From: Enterocloster bolteae
GTDB lineage: Bacteria; Bacillota_A; Clostridia; Lachnospirales; Lachnospiraceae
Direction of reading: 5' to 3'
Length of the DNA: 13,248 bases
Assembly: GCA_021769025.1 (NCBI GenBank)
Contig: JAETTS010000032.1
Span: 1 to 13,248 of the forward strand
The position numbers were made by a program, and so were the translations under genes. The notes beneath the pieces are model-generated. The model worked only from the letters and a program-made list of their open reading frames with translations, was not told where the DNA came from and ran no database searches. The first letter of the stretch is position 1, and each line of letters starts with the position of its first letter. Positions 6,613 through 13,248 of this stretch are shown in pieces.

Positions 6613-7329
6613 TTACCGTTTTACCTCGAATTTATATCCGATTCCCCAGACTGTGCTGAGAGACCAGCTTTCATTGTCTTTGATTTTCTCCCGGAGACGT
6701 TTGATATGGACATCCACCGTTCGGGTGTCTCCAATGTATTCATAGCCCCATATGTGATCTAACAATTGTTCCCTGGTAAACACCTGGTTGGGAGAAGAGG
6801 CCAGAAAATATAAAAGCTCCAATTCCTTAGGCGGCATCTCAACTGAGCGGCCTTGGTAAATCACCGAGTAGTTGGTTAAGTTCACTAAAAGGTTGGGATA
6901 TTCAACAAATTCTCCCTGCTGATCCGCATGGGATGGGGAAGACACGGCAGCAGGCATCGTCTGATAACGCCGCAGCACGGCTTTTACCCGGGCAACCAGT
7001 TCCTTGGAATCAAAAGGCTTGATCATATAGTCATCCGCACCCAGTTCCAATCCCAATACTTTGTCAAAGATCTCTCCCTTTGCTGACAGCATAATGATCG
7101 GTACCTGGGAGGAGGCGCGCAGTTCCCGGCATACCTGGTACCCGTCGATTCCTGGAAGCATCAGGTCTAGCAAGATGATATTGGGGCGGAACACAGGAAA
7201 TATCTTAAGGGCTTCTTCCCCATCGTATACGATTTGCGTCTCGTAGCATTCTTTTATCAAATACAGCGAAATCAATTCCGCAATATTGGCATCGTCATCA
7301 ACGATTAAAACTCTCTGTCTTTCTGCCAT
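6613..7329 (-). CDS. OmpR/PhoB-family response regulator
   Basis: DNA-binding response regulator of 238 residues, cognate to the kinase that follows it. The receiver domain (about 5-120) has the acidic pocket D11-D12, phospho-acceptor D55 in LLDLMLPG, S82 and K104. A linker (about 122-145) leads to a winged-helix domain (about 146-237) with the recognition-helix region DTRTVDVHIKRLREKI (201-216) and the GIGYKF wing. The start is well set by AGGAGG on the minus strand (7341 down to 7336), 6 bases from the ATG. It begins 32 bases after the mutS2 stop, so it may be read from the mutS2 transcript; no convincing separate promoter is seen in that gap. No target operator was recognised in the window. 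Confidence 0.94.
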   Translation of the reverse strand: MAERQRVLIVDDDANIAELISLYLIKECYETQIVYDGEEALKIFPVFRPNIILLDLMLPGIDGYQVCRELRASSQVPIIMLSAKGEIFDKVLGLELGADDYMIKPFDSKELVARVKAVLRRYQTMPAAVSSPSHADQQGEFVEYPNLLVNLTNYSVIYQGRSVEMPPKELELLYFLASSPNQVFTREQLLDHIWGYEYIGDTRTVDVHIKRLREKIKDNESWSLSTVWGIGYKFEVKR

Positions 7330-7361
7330 AGCATTCCTCCTGGTATAATGAGTATTACTGC

Positions 7362-9743
7362 TTACTTAAATACGACAATTGTGACTCCGGAATCGCCTTC
7401 CCCAAATTCTCCTAAGCGGAATTCCTTTACATAGTTTAACTTTTTCAGACGTTTGTGGACAGCATTTCTTAAGGCTCCAGTACCTCTTCCGTGGACGACT
7501 CTTACCTGGGGAAGATGGGACAGATAGGCATCGTCCAGGTATTTATCCAGTGCAGGGATCGCTTCATCGGTAGTCATACCAATGAGATTGACTTCTGGAG
7601 ATATGGAGAAAGACTTGGACATCTTAATCTTTCCGCCGCCGGTTTTTTCCTTTGTTTTTTCCATTCCAGGTCCGCTTACAGATGGTTCTTCCACCAACTC
7701 CAAATCTTTAATATTTACCTGTGACCGCAGGATGCCCATCTGTACAAATAGATCTCCCTTGGCATTGGGCAGAGTGCTGACGGTTCCATTTAGGCCAAGT
7801 GACAATACCTTTACACTGTCTCCAATGCGCAGTGTCTTGGGGGATATGGTCTTCTTTGGTCCTTTGGCCTTAACCACCAGGCGTTTATCCACTTCATCCA
7901 TCTGCTGGCGGAGACGGGCTCTCTCTGCTTCCAATTCCTTATTGACACCAGATGAGGCAGCCAGGCGAGTTACATTTTTGATGGTCTGGTCAGCAGTCTC
8001 TTTGGCTTCCCTCAGAATTTTCTGTGCCTCCTCATTGGCCTGACGCAAAAGCTTTTCCTTTCTCTGATCCAGGCGCTCTTCCTTTTGAGACAGCCTGGAT
8101 TTAAGTTGGGCGACTTCTTCTTTGTAAACCTTGATTTCCGCTTGCTCCTTCTCAATGGTCAGCCTGCTTTGCTCTAAGTGAGACAGGAGATCTTCGAAGG
8201 TTTCATCGTTGGTCTCCAGATGGCTCTTGGCATCTTCAATAAGGAACTCAGGCAACCCCAGCTTTTTAGAGATGGCAAAGGCATTACTTTTGCCTGGGAT
8301 GCCAATCAGCAGCCGGTAGGTGGGCTGCAGATTCTCCACACTGAATTCACAGCAGGCATTTTCCACACCGGCAGTGGTCAGGGCAAAGACCTTTAATTCG
8401 CTGTAATGCGTAGTTGCCATGGTTCTGCATTTCATATTGTGCAGAAAGCTTAAAATAGAGATGGCTAAGGCAGCGCCTTCCGTAGGATCGGTTCCGGCTC
8501 CCAATTCATCGAACAGGCAAAGAGAATGGCTGTCTGCCTTTTCCAGGATGGAAACGATATTAGTCATATGAGCGGAAAAGGTGCTAAGACTTTGCTCAAT
8601 GCTTTGCTCATCCCCGATATCGGCGAATACTTCTTCGAATACAGCCAGTTCTGAACCGTCAAACGCCGGAATATGAAGCCCTGCCTGTCCCATCAGAGTA
8701 AACAGGCCCACGGTTTTAAGAGATACTGTTTTACCGCCGGTGTTGGGGCCAGTAACAATAAGCAGATCGAAATCCTTTCCCAGGTGGATATTGATAGGGA
8801 CAACCTTTGCCGGATCCAGAAGAGGATGGCGGCCGTCCTTGATATGGATATATCCCTGAGTATTTAACTTGGGCTCGCTGCATTTGAAATGCCTGGACAA
8901 TGCGGCTTTGGCAAAGACAAAATCCAGCTTGGCCAACAACTGCTGATTCAGGCGGATTTCCTCTGTGTAGGGGGCGGCCTGATTGCTTAACTCAGCCAGA
9001 ACCGCTTCTATTTCCTTTTTCTCCTGGATCTCCAGTTCCCGCAGTTCATTGTTCAGCTGAATGATAGCCATGGGCTCGATAAACAAAGTAGAGCCGGTGG
9101 AGGACTGATCGTGAACCATACCAGAGACCTGGCTTTTGTGCTCTGCCTTTACAGGCAGGCAGTAACGGCCGTCACGCATGGTAATGACAGCGTCCTGCAG
9201 ATAAGAGCGATTGGCATTTAACAAGGCATTCAGCTGGGAATGAACCCGGTCATTGATGACCTTCATGGAACGGCGCACATGACGCAGGCCAGGGCTGGCA
9301 TCATCACTGATCTCCTCCTCAGACAGAATACATCTTTTGATCTCCGTATTCAGGGAGGTTAAAGGTTCCAAAAGACGAAAATCTTCTTCCAGGGAATCAT
9401 CTGGCAGTTCCGACTCTTCATGACGGCCATAGGCTTTGGCTCTGGCAGACAAGGTTAAGTTGGAACTGATGGACAATAACTCGCTGATTCCCAGGGAACT
9501 TCCGATCTCCAGACGCTTGAGGGAGCCGGTTACATCTTTCAGGCCAGAAAAGGATATGCTGCCTTTCATACGGACTCTGGTCAAAGCGTCAGTGGTTTCG
9601 GACTGAAACTGACGGATCTCATGGATGTTGGTGGAAGGAAGAAGGCCCTTGCACAAATCCCTGCCCAGAGACGAGGATGCATATTCCTGAAGCTGGGCGA
9701 TAATTTTATCGTATTCTAACGTTTTTAGTGATTTTATATTCAT
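7362..9743 (-). CDS. mutS2: MutS2 ATPase with C-terminal Smr domain
   Basis: Full-length MutS2 of 793 residues (family about 780-790). MutS2 lacks the mismatch-recognition domain of MutS. It has been linked to suppression of recombination and, in Bacillus subtilis, to splitting of collided ribosomes. The core/clamp region spans about 1-290 and the ABC-type ATPase about 300-500. In the ATPase, Walker A is GPNTGGKT (332-339), STFSAHMTNI lies at 387-396, Walker B is LFDE (410-413), and ATTHYSELK is at 443-451. A long coiled coil follows (about 503-625), then a small beta domain (about 635-685) and the Smr domain (about 715-793). The Smr HGRGTGAL motif (751-758) is intact, but the usual LDxRG motif reads VNLIG (718-722), so its aspartate is replaced by N719. 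The start is supported by AGAGGAG on the minus strand (9758 down to 9752), 8 bases before the ATG. Confidence 0.95.
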   Translation of the reverse strand: MNIKSLKTLEYDKIIAQLQEYASSSLGRDLCKGLLPSTNIHEIRQFQSETTDALTRVRMKGSISFSGLKDVTGSLKRLEIGSSLGISELLSISSNLTLSARAKAYGRHEESELPDDSLEEDFRLLEPLTSLNTEIKRCILSEEEISDDASPGLRHVRRSMKVINDRVHSQLNALLNANRSYLQDAVITMRDGRYCLPVKAEHKSQVSGMVHDQSSTGSTLFIEPMAIIQLNNELRELEIQEKKEIEAVLAELSNQAAPYTEEIRLNQQLLAKLDFVFAKAALSRHFKCSEPKLNTQGYIHIKDGRHPLLDPAKVVPINIHLGKDFDLLIVTGPNTGGKTVSLKTVGLFTLMGQAGLHIPAFDGSELAVFEEVFADIGDEQSIEQSLSTFSAHMTNIVSILEKADSHSLCLFDELGAGTDPTEGAALAISILSFLHNMKCRTMATTHYSELKVFALTTAGVENACCEFSVENLQPTYRLLIGIPGKSNAFAISKKLGLPEFLIEDAKSHLETNDETFEDLLSHLEQSRLTIEKEQAEIKVYKEEVAQLKSRLSQKEERLDQRKEKLLRQANEEAQKILREAKETADQTIKNVTRLAASSGVNKELEAERARLRQQMDEVDKRLVVKAKGPKKTISPKTLRIGDSVKVLSLGLNGTVSTLPNAKGDLFVQMGILRSQVNIKDLELVEEPSVSGPGMEKTKEKTGGGKIKMSKSFSISPEVNLIGMTTDEAIPALDKYLDDAYLSHLPQVRVVHGRGTGALRNAVHKRLKKLNYVKEFRLGEFGEGDSGVTIVVFK

Positions 9744-9765
9744 GGTTTAAGCTCCTCTTGAATGT

Positions 9766-9834
9766 AGGGATACAGGCGGTTCGCCGGGAATACAGCCTTT
9801 TGGGCGGACAGATGGGAACCGGCGAATAATCCCT
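9766..9834 (-). promoter_or_regulatory. structured 5' leader of mutS2
   Basis: The predicted mutS2 leader begins with AGGGAT (9834 down to 9829) and UUCGCCGG (9826-9819). These pair exactly with CCGGCGAA (9787-9780) and ATCCCT (9771-9766): 6 bp outside, an asymmetric internal loop, and 8 bp inside, with a 31-base apical region that can form a small GCC/GGC hairpin. The structure starts about at the predicted first transcribed base and ends 7 bases before the ribosome binding site. It may stabilise the mRNA or control translation; no known riboswitch class was recognised. Confidence 0.45.
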
Positions 9835-9840
9835 GTTGAT

Positions 9841-9849
9841 ATTATATCA
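9841..9849 (-). promoter_or_regulatory. mutS2 promoter, extended -10
   Basis: On the minus strand the sequence reads TGATATAAT, a perfect TATAAT with the TGn extension. No good -35 hexamer lies at the proper distance (the region there is C-rich), which an extended -10 can tolerate. Expected start is near 9834, giving a leader of about 90 bases. Confidence 0.6.
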
Positions 9850-9891
9850 TAAAAAACCTTGCAGGGGGAGGGCTAAAAATGTTCTTTTTTG

Positions 9892-9920
9892 TTGCATAAA
9901 TCCAATGATCATTCTATAAT
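9892..9920 (+). promoter_or_regulatory. promoter of the HtrA-like gene
   Basis: TTGCAT (9892-9897), a 17-base spacer and a perfect TATAAT (9915-9920). The start is expected near 9927, with a short leader holding AGGAGG at 9938-9943, 7 bases before the ATG. It is divergent from the mutS2 promoter, with about 45 bases between the mutS2 -10 and this -35. Confidence 0.8.
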
Positions 9921-9950
9921 ATACATAGGTCTCTGGAAGGAGGGTGAAGT

Positions 9951-11324
9951 ATGCCAGGTGGGAACAGTCCAGAACAAGAATCAAGACAGAAACGTCCGTT
10001 TATAAGGGAGAAAATAGAGCGGCCTCCGTTGACGCGCAGACAGATAGTAGGGCGCGTTTGTATGTTTGTGTTTATAGCGATTCTGGGAGGTGTGGCAGCA
10101 GGAGTAAGCTTTGCTGTGGCAAGGCCTTTGGCGGAAAAGTATCTGGTTCCGGATGAGACGACAGAAAGTATTCCCATCACAATTCCGAGAGATGATGAGA
10201 CACAGAGTTCTCAGGCAGAGGAGACTTCTCCGGAAGAGACGACACCTGAGGAGACAGAGGCAGAAACGGAAACTGAGACAGAGGAGACCGAGAGCGAGAC
10301 ACCAGAGACAGAACCGCTAGAAGATATACTACAGTCAGCCATAGAAGATTACGAATATACAGTAAATGATCTAAGTTCCCTATATGGTTCTTTAAAGGGG
10401 GTTGTTTCAGAGGCGGACAGAGGTATCGTTGTGGTTCATTCTGTAAAGCGTGAGGTTGACTGGTTTGATAATCCGGTAGAAGTATCTGGTCTATATGCCG
10501 GAGTCGTCATCGCTGCTACCAGCCAGGAACTTCTGATTCTTACGCCGGACAGTGCAGTAGAACATGCGGACTCTATAAAAGTTACATTTATTGACAATAC
10601 AGAAGCAGATGGCACGATCAAGCAGATTGACACCATATCCGGTATGGCAGTTGTCAGCGTAGATATTCTTACGCTGGAGGAGAGTACAAGGGAAAGTGTG
10701 GTGCCCCTCCAGTTGGGGAATTCCTACGGTGTCAAACAGGGCGATTTGGTTGCGGCCATTGGGGCACCGTCAGGAAATGTCCATTCCAGCACTTACGGCT
10801 TTGTGTCCTATGTACTGCGCAATGTACAGGTAGCAGACAATACTACCCGCTTGATATTTGCGGATATCAAAGGCAATGCAGGAGCCGGAACATTTTTAAT
10901 CAATGTATCAGGAGAGGTGATTGGCTGGGTGACGGATGATTATACCAGTGAGCAAAGCACCAATATGACTACGATCATGGCCATTTCTGATTATAAGATT
11001 AATCTGGAGAAAATGTCCAACGGTATTCCGATTCCCTATCTGGGAGTCCACGGGCAGGAGGTTAGCACTGCTATGAATGAGAGCGGAATCCCATTGGGCG
11101 TGTACGTGACAGAGTGTATCCTGAACGGTCCTGTTTATAATGCGGGAATTCAGAATGGGGATGTGATAGTGAAGCTGGGAGATAAAACGATAGCTTCTAT
11201 GAAGGATTACCAGAATGGAATGGAACTGCTTCATCAGGGAGATCAGGTTACCGTTGTGGTTCAGAGAAAAGGCATCGAGGAATATAAACAATTAGAATAT
11301 CAGGTGACAGTGGGAGCCAGATAG
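9951..11324 (+). CDS. membrane-anchored HtrA-like PDZ protein, apparent pseudoprotease
   Basis: 457 residues with the layout of a membrane HtrA/DegP-type protein. A basic cytoplasmic N-terminus (1-32) is followed by one TM segment (about 33-58), an acidic Glu/Thr-rich linker (about 81-124), a trypsin-like region (about 150-345) and one PDZ domain (about 360-455: PYLGVHG, GVYVTECILNGPVYNAGIQNGDVIVKLGD). By TM orientation the trypsin-like and PDZ parts face outside. The trypsin-like part aligns with HtrA over LILTPDSAV, DTISGMAVVSVD, AIGAPSG, TYGFVSYVL and INVSGEVIGW, but each triad position is changed. The histidine of TNNHVV aligns with S201, the aspartate of SDLAV with G231, and the serine of GNSGG with A310 in GNAGAG. 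Proteolysis is therefore unlikely; a scaffold, chaperone or peptide-sensing role is inferred. The reading frame is open throughout with a strong promoter and ribosome binding site, so this is not gene decay. Confidence 0.85.
   Translation: MPGGNSPEQESRQKRPFIREKIERPPLTRRQIVGRVCMFVFIAILGGVAAGVSFAVARPLAEKYLVPDETTESIPITIPRDDETQSSQAEETSPEETTPEETEAETETETEETESETPETEPLEDILQSAIEDYEYTVNDLSSLYGSLKGVVSEADRGIVVVHSVKREVDWFDNPVEVSGLYAGVVIAATSQELLILTPDSAVEHADSIKVTFIDNTEADGTIKQIDTISGMAVVSVDILTLEESTRESVVPLQLGNSYGVKQGDLVAAIGAPSGNVHSSTYGFVSYVLRNVQVADNTTRLIFADIKGNAGAGTFLINVSGEVIGWVTDDYTSEQSTNMTTIMAISDYKINLEKMSNGIPIPYLGVHGQEVSTAMNESGIPLGVYVTECILNGPVYNAGIQNGDVIVKLGDKTIASMKDYQNGMELLHQGDQVTVVVQRKGIEEYKQLEYQVTVGAR
10191..10322 (+). 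repeat. low-complexity Glu/Thr coding tract
   Basis: Purine-rich GAG/ACA-type sequence encoding residues 81-124 of the HtrA-like protein, almost only E, T, S and P. It forms a flexible, acidic extracytoplasmic spacer between the membrane anchor and the trypsin-like fold. Such tracts often vary in length between strains. Confidence 0.7.
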
Positions 11325-11357
11325 TTTGAACAGCTGTCAGGCGGGGAGAAGCATATT

Positions 11358-12305
11358 ATGAAATTTATCAGCAGTTTAAAAGAAGGCATGAGGATATCCG
11401 AGATCTATCTGTGCAAGAGTAAGCAGATTGCCCAGACCAAGACAGGAAAAGATTATGGGAATCTGGTTCTTCAGGACAAGACAGGAACCATCGACTCCAA
11501 GATCTGGGACTTAAATTCTCCGGGAATCGGGAATTTTGATACCCTGGATTATGTGTGCGTGGACGCGGAGGTTACGGTTTTTCAGGGGAATAACCAGCTG
11601 AATATCCGTAGGATCCGCAAGGCGGATGAGGGGGAGTACTCGCCGGCAGACTATCTTCCTGTATCGTCGAAAGATATTGAAGCCATGTATGAGGAATTGG
11701 TAAGATATGTTCGGTCCCTTAAGAATCCGTACTTGAATCGTCTGGCTGCAAGCTATTTTGTGGAGGATGCTGAGTTTGCCAAAGCCTTTCAGTTCCACAG
11801 TGCGGCAAAAAGTATTCACCATGGATTTGTAGGCGGACTTTTAGAGCATACCTTGAGTGTGGTGAAGATGTGCGACTATTTTGCAGGATATTATCCAGGG
11901 CTTAATCGGGATTTGCTGCTGACAGCTGCTATGTTTCATGATATTGGGAAAATAAAGGAACTGTCAGTCTTTCCGGAAAATGACTATACGGACGACGGGC
12001 AGCTGCTGGGCCATATTATCATCGGCACAGAGATGATAACAGAACGGATCCGGATGATCTCAGGATTTCCCAAGAAGCTGGAGAATGAATTGAAACATTG
12101 TATTTTATCCCATCATGGAGAGCTGGAATATGGATCTCCGAAGAAACCGGCTCTTTTGGAGGCACTGGCCCTTAGCTTTGCAGACAATACGGATGCAAAG
12201 ATGGAGACAATGATTGAGGCTTTGCGCGGGGCAGGAGAGAATCAGGGATGGCTGGGATATAACCGCCTGCTGGAAACCAATATTCGGAAGACGACGGAAG
12301 AATGA
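11358..12305 (+). CDS. yhaM: YhaM-like 3'-5' exoribonuclease (OB fold + HD domain)
   Basis: 315 residues, matching the length of Bacillus YhaM (about 314), a metal-dependent 3'-5' exonuclease acting on RNA and single-stranded DNA. The N-terminal OB-fold domain (about 10-90) has the typical QIAQTKTGKDYGNLVLQD and IDSKIWD stretches. The HD domain (about 150-300) keeps its metal ligands: H164 in LLEHT, H194-D195 in MFHDIGKIKELS, H219 in LLGHI, H252 in LSHHGELEYGSPK, and D276. The start has GGGGAG (11343-11348) 9 bases upstream. It follows the HtrA-like gene after 33 bases with no promoter seen, so co-transcription is likely. It is a cytoplasmic enzyme of RNA turnover; a functional link to the HtrA-like protein is not evident. 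Confidence 0.93.
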   Translation: MKFISSLKEGMRISEIYLCKSKQIAQTKTGKDYGNLVLQDKTGTIDSKIWDLNSPGIGNFDTLDYVCVDAEVTVFQGNNQLNIRRIRKADEGEYSPADYLPVSSKDIEAMYEELVRYVRSLKNPYLNRLAASYFVEDAEFAKAFQFHSAAKSIHHGFVGGLLEHTLSVVKMCDYFAGYYPGLNRDLLLTAAMFHDIGKIKELSVFPENDYTDDGQLLGHIIIGTEMITERIRMISGFPKKLENELKHCILSHHGELEYGSPKKPALLEALALSFADNTDAKMETMIEALRGAGENQGWLGYNRLLETNIRKTTEE

Positions 12306-12345
12306 GACGCTGGGGTTCAGGAGGCGAAACAGCGTAATTAGAAGA

Positions 12346-12399
12346 GAAAAGAGTTGCTGCAAAACTCAGAGAATCCTGGCTTTTGCAGCAACTCTTTTC
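12346..12399. terminator. strong intrinsic terminator after yhaM
   Basis: A perfect 19-bp inverted repeat, 12346-12364 with 12381-12399, and a 16-base loop. The core GAGTTGCTGC/GCAGCAACTC is flanked by A4 and T4, the form of a bidirectional rho-independent terminator. On the plus strand it ends the yhaM transcript 40 bases after its stop. On the minus strand the downstream sequence is also T-rich (TTTTCTCTTCT), so it could stop a transcript from the right as well. Confidence 0.85.
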
Positions 12400-12433
12400 A
12401 CTTAGGAGGTATCGCTAGTTTTATATTTATGTA

Positions 12434-12603
12434 AAGCGTACTGCTTTCTTATGGCTTAAGAAAGAGAGTACGACTTGTTGTTAGACGGGTCCGACAACGG
12501 TTGCGCGCGGTGTGCTGCCAGACCCAATTTCGTATAGTCACGGTTTTTTAACCGCTATTGCTGTTAATCTCAAACCGTATCATATCTTATCGATATCATG
12601 GTT
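12434..12603 (+). ncRNA. candidate structured RNA, family not recognised
   Basis: Gene-free stretch with dense pairing potential. Hairpin A, 12434-12476, has AAG/CTT, CGTACT/AGTACG and CTTTCTTA/TAAGAAAG. Hairpin B, 12477-12498, has six pairs, an A-C mismatch, two pairs and loop CGGG. Hairpin C, 12499-12519, has three pairs, a U-U mismatch, four pairs and loop GCGGU. The three abut with no spacer. GGGTC (12487-12491, loop of B) can pair with GACCC (12521-12525), suggesting a pseudoknot. Hairpin D, 12540-12578, has ACGGTTT/AAACCGT and TTAAC/GTTAA. Hairpin E, 12573-12603, shares AACC with D, so D and E exclude each other. G-U pairs in C favour the plus strand. No clear promoter was found for it. 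It could be an independent small RNA or a regulatory leader for the downstream methyltransferase gene. Confidence 0.4.
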
Positions 12604-12632
12604 ATATAATAGCAGGTAATTGTGAATAGAGT

Positions 12633-12661
12633 TTGTTAAATTCATAAAAGAAGTGTAAAAT
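12633..12661 (+). promoter_or_regulatory. probable promoter of the rRNA methyltransferase gene
   Basis: TTGTTA (12633-12638), a 17-base spacer and TAAAAT (12656-12661). The expected start is near 12668, giving a leader of about 25 bases. A perfect TATAAT also occurs upstream at 12605-12610 but without a good -35; the near-palindrome of hairpin E would overlap its upstream region. Confidence 0.5.
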
Positions 12662-12692
12662 TATGGAAATAAATCTTAAGGAAAAATGAACG

Positions 12693-13248
12693 ATGACCAT
12701 TAAAAAAAATGACAGTTTTACGGTGGTAATTGAGGATCTGAGTGAGGACGGGGCAGGTATCGGAAAAGTGGATGGGTATATCTGGTTTATTAAGGACACT
12801 GTCATCGGAGACAAGGTGGAGGCAAAGGCGATGAAGATGAAAAAATCCTATGGCTTTGCCAGGCTGGTGAAGGTGTTAACTCCCTCCAAGAATCGGATCG
12901 AACCAGCCTGCCCGGTAGCCCGCCAATGCGGAGGCTGCCAGCTGCAGGCTATGAGTTATGAGGAGCAGTTGAGATTTAAGGAAAATAAGGTTTATAATAA
13001 TCTGCTTCGAATCGGGGGATTTCATAATCTGAGAAGGACAGAGGAAAAAGAGAAGGGGACAGGAAGCGACGATAAAATCGATTTTCTGCCCATTATGGGG
13101 ATGGATAATCCCTGGCGCTACAGGAACAAAGCCCAGTTTCCGTTGGGGAAGGATAAGGAAGGGAGTGTGGTCACCGGATTTTACGCCGGGCGGACCCATA
13201 AGATCATTCCTCAGGAGGATTGTTTGCTGGGAGTGGAAGAAAACAGCC
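12693..13248 (+). CDS. rlmD: RlmD/RumA-type 23S rRNA (uracil-C5)-methyltransferase, 3' end missing
   Basis: First 185 residues of a TrmA/RumA-family SAM-dependent methyltransferase; the frame is open to the window edge, and the SAM-binding catalytic domain (expected total about 450 residues) lies outside. An N-terminal TRAM domain (about 1-62: VVIEDLSEDGAGIGKVDGY, VIGDKVEAK) is followed by the iron-sulfur motif C73-x5-C79-x2-C82 (CPVARQCGGCQLQ). C177 in QEDC is a good fourth ligand. These mark the rRNA uracil methyltransferase branch (RlmD/RlmCD); which uridine is modified cannot be told. The ATG at 12693 is chosen because the two ATGs just upstream (12663, 12686) run quickly into stops. AAGGA at 12678-12682 is 10 bases upstream, a rather wide spacing. 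Residues about 113-127 (RRTEEKEKGTGSDDK) look like a charged insertion. Confidence 0.9.
   Translation, partial: MTIKKNDSFTVVIEDLSEDGAGIGKVDGYIWFIKDTVIGDKVEAKAMKMKKSYGFARLVKVLTPSKNRIEPACPVARQCGGCQLQAMSYEEQLRFKENKVYNNLLRIGGFHNLRRTEEKEKGTGSDDKIDFLPIMGMDNPWRYRNKAQFPLGKDKEGSVVTGFYAGRTHKIIPQEDCLLGVEENS

Noticed and set aside
6168..6659. 163-codon plus-strand ORF opposite the sensor kinase
   Set aside because: It is antisense to a complete histidine kinase with all motifs, and its translation shows no recognisable domain.
7582..8043. 153-codon plus-strand ORF opposite mutS2
   Set aside because: Antisense to the coiled-coil and beta-domain part of MutS2; no family features and no ribosome binding site of note.
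9951..11324. Active HtrA/DegP protease
   Set aside because: None of the three catalytic residues is present at the aligned positions.
12400..12690. Known RNA such as a tRNA, T-box, SRP RNA, tmRNA or 6S RNA
   Set aside because: No CCA-type cloverleaf, no GGTGGNACCGCG T-box motif, no SRP tetraloop region and no tmRNA ends were recognised; left as an unassigned candidate.
1..13248. Mobile element, phage, CRISPR or defence island
   Set aside because: All recognisable genes are core functions, and no terminal repeats, recombinases, arrays or nucleases of such systems were seen.

Overview
The window looks like chromosomal core DNA of a spore-forming-type Firmicute, most likely a Lachnospiraceae / Clostridium cluster XIVa species. 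The reasons are moderate GC, strong AGGAGG-type ribosome binding sites, a DnaB/DnaI-type helicase-loading pair, MutS2, a YhaM-like exoribonuclease, and two sequences that match the Spo0A box. No transposase, integrase, CRISPR array, rRNA or tRNA is visible. The assignment rests on recognition of protein families, not on a database search.

Layout. (i) 2-1006: the 3' three quarters of murC, cut by the window edge. (ii) 1007-1272: a 266-base control region with four perfect TTATCCACA DnaA boxes in two back-to-back pairs, two perfect TGTCGAA sequences in inverted orientation, and an extended -10 promoter. (iii) 1273-3468: a replication-initiation pair, a protein with two DnaD/DnaB-type domains followed by a DnaI-like AAA+ helicase loader. 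(iv) 3602-5159: an atypically long PRPP synthetase and RidA, probably one transcript with its own good promoter, ended by a 17-bp hairpin that also serves the convergent genes. (v) 5202-9743, minus strand: mutS2, then an OmpR-type response regulator and its sensor kinase, closely packed in one direction. (vi) 9951-12305, plus strand, divergent from mutS2: a membrane-anchored HtrA-like protein with a PDZ domain in which all three catalytic triad positions are replaced, then a YhaM-like OB+HD exoribonuclease with a terminator. (vii) 12400-12692: a gene-free stretch that folds into several abutting hairpins and may encode or control an RNA. (viii) 12693-end: the 5' part of an RlmD/RumA-type 23S rRNA methyltransferase, cut by the edge.

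Most genes are housekeeping: peptidoglycan precursor synthesis, replication initiation, nucleotide precursor supply, reactive enamine detoxification, DNA/ribosome quality control, RNA decay and rRNA modification. The unusual parts are the DnaA/Spo0A-box region in front of the helicase-loading genes, the apparent HtrA pseudoprotease, the structured gap before the methyltransferase, and the folded leader of mutS2.
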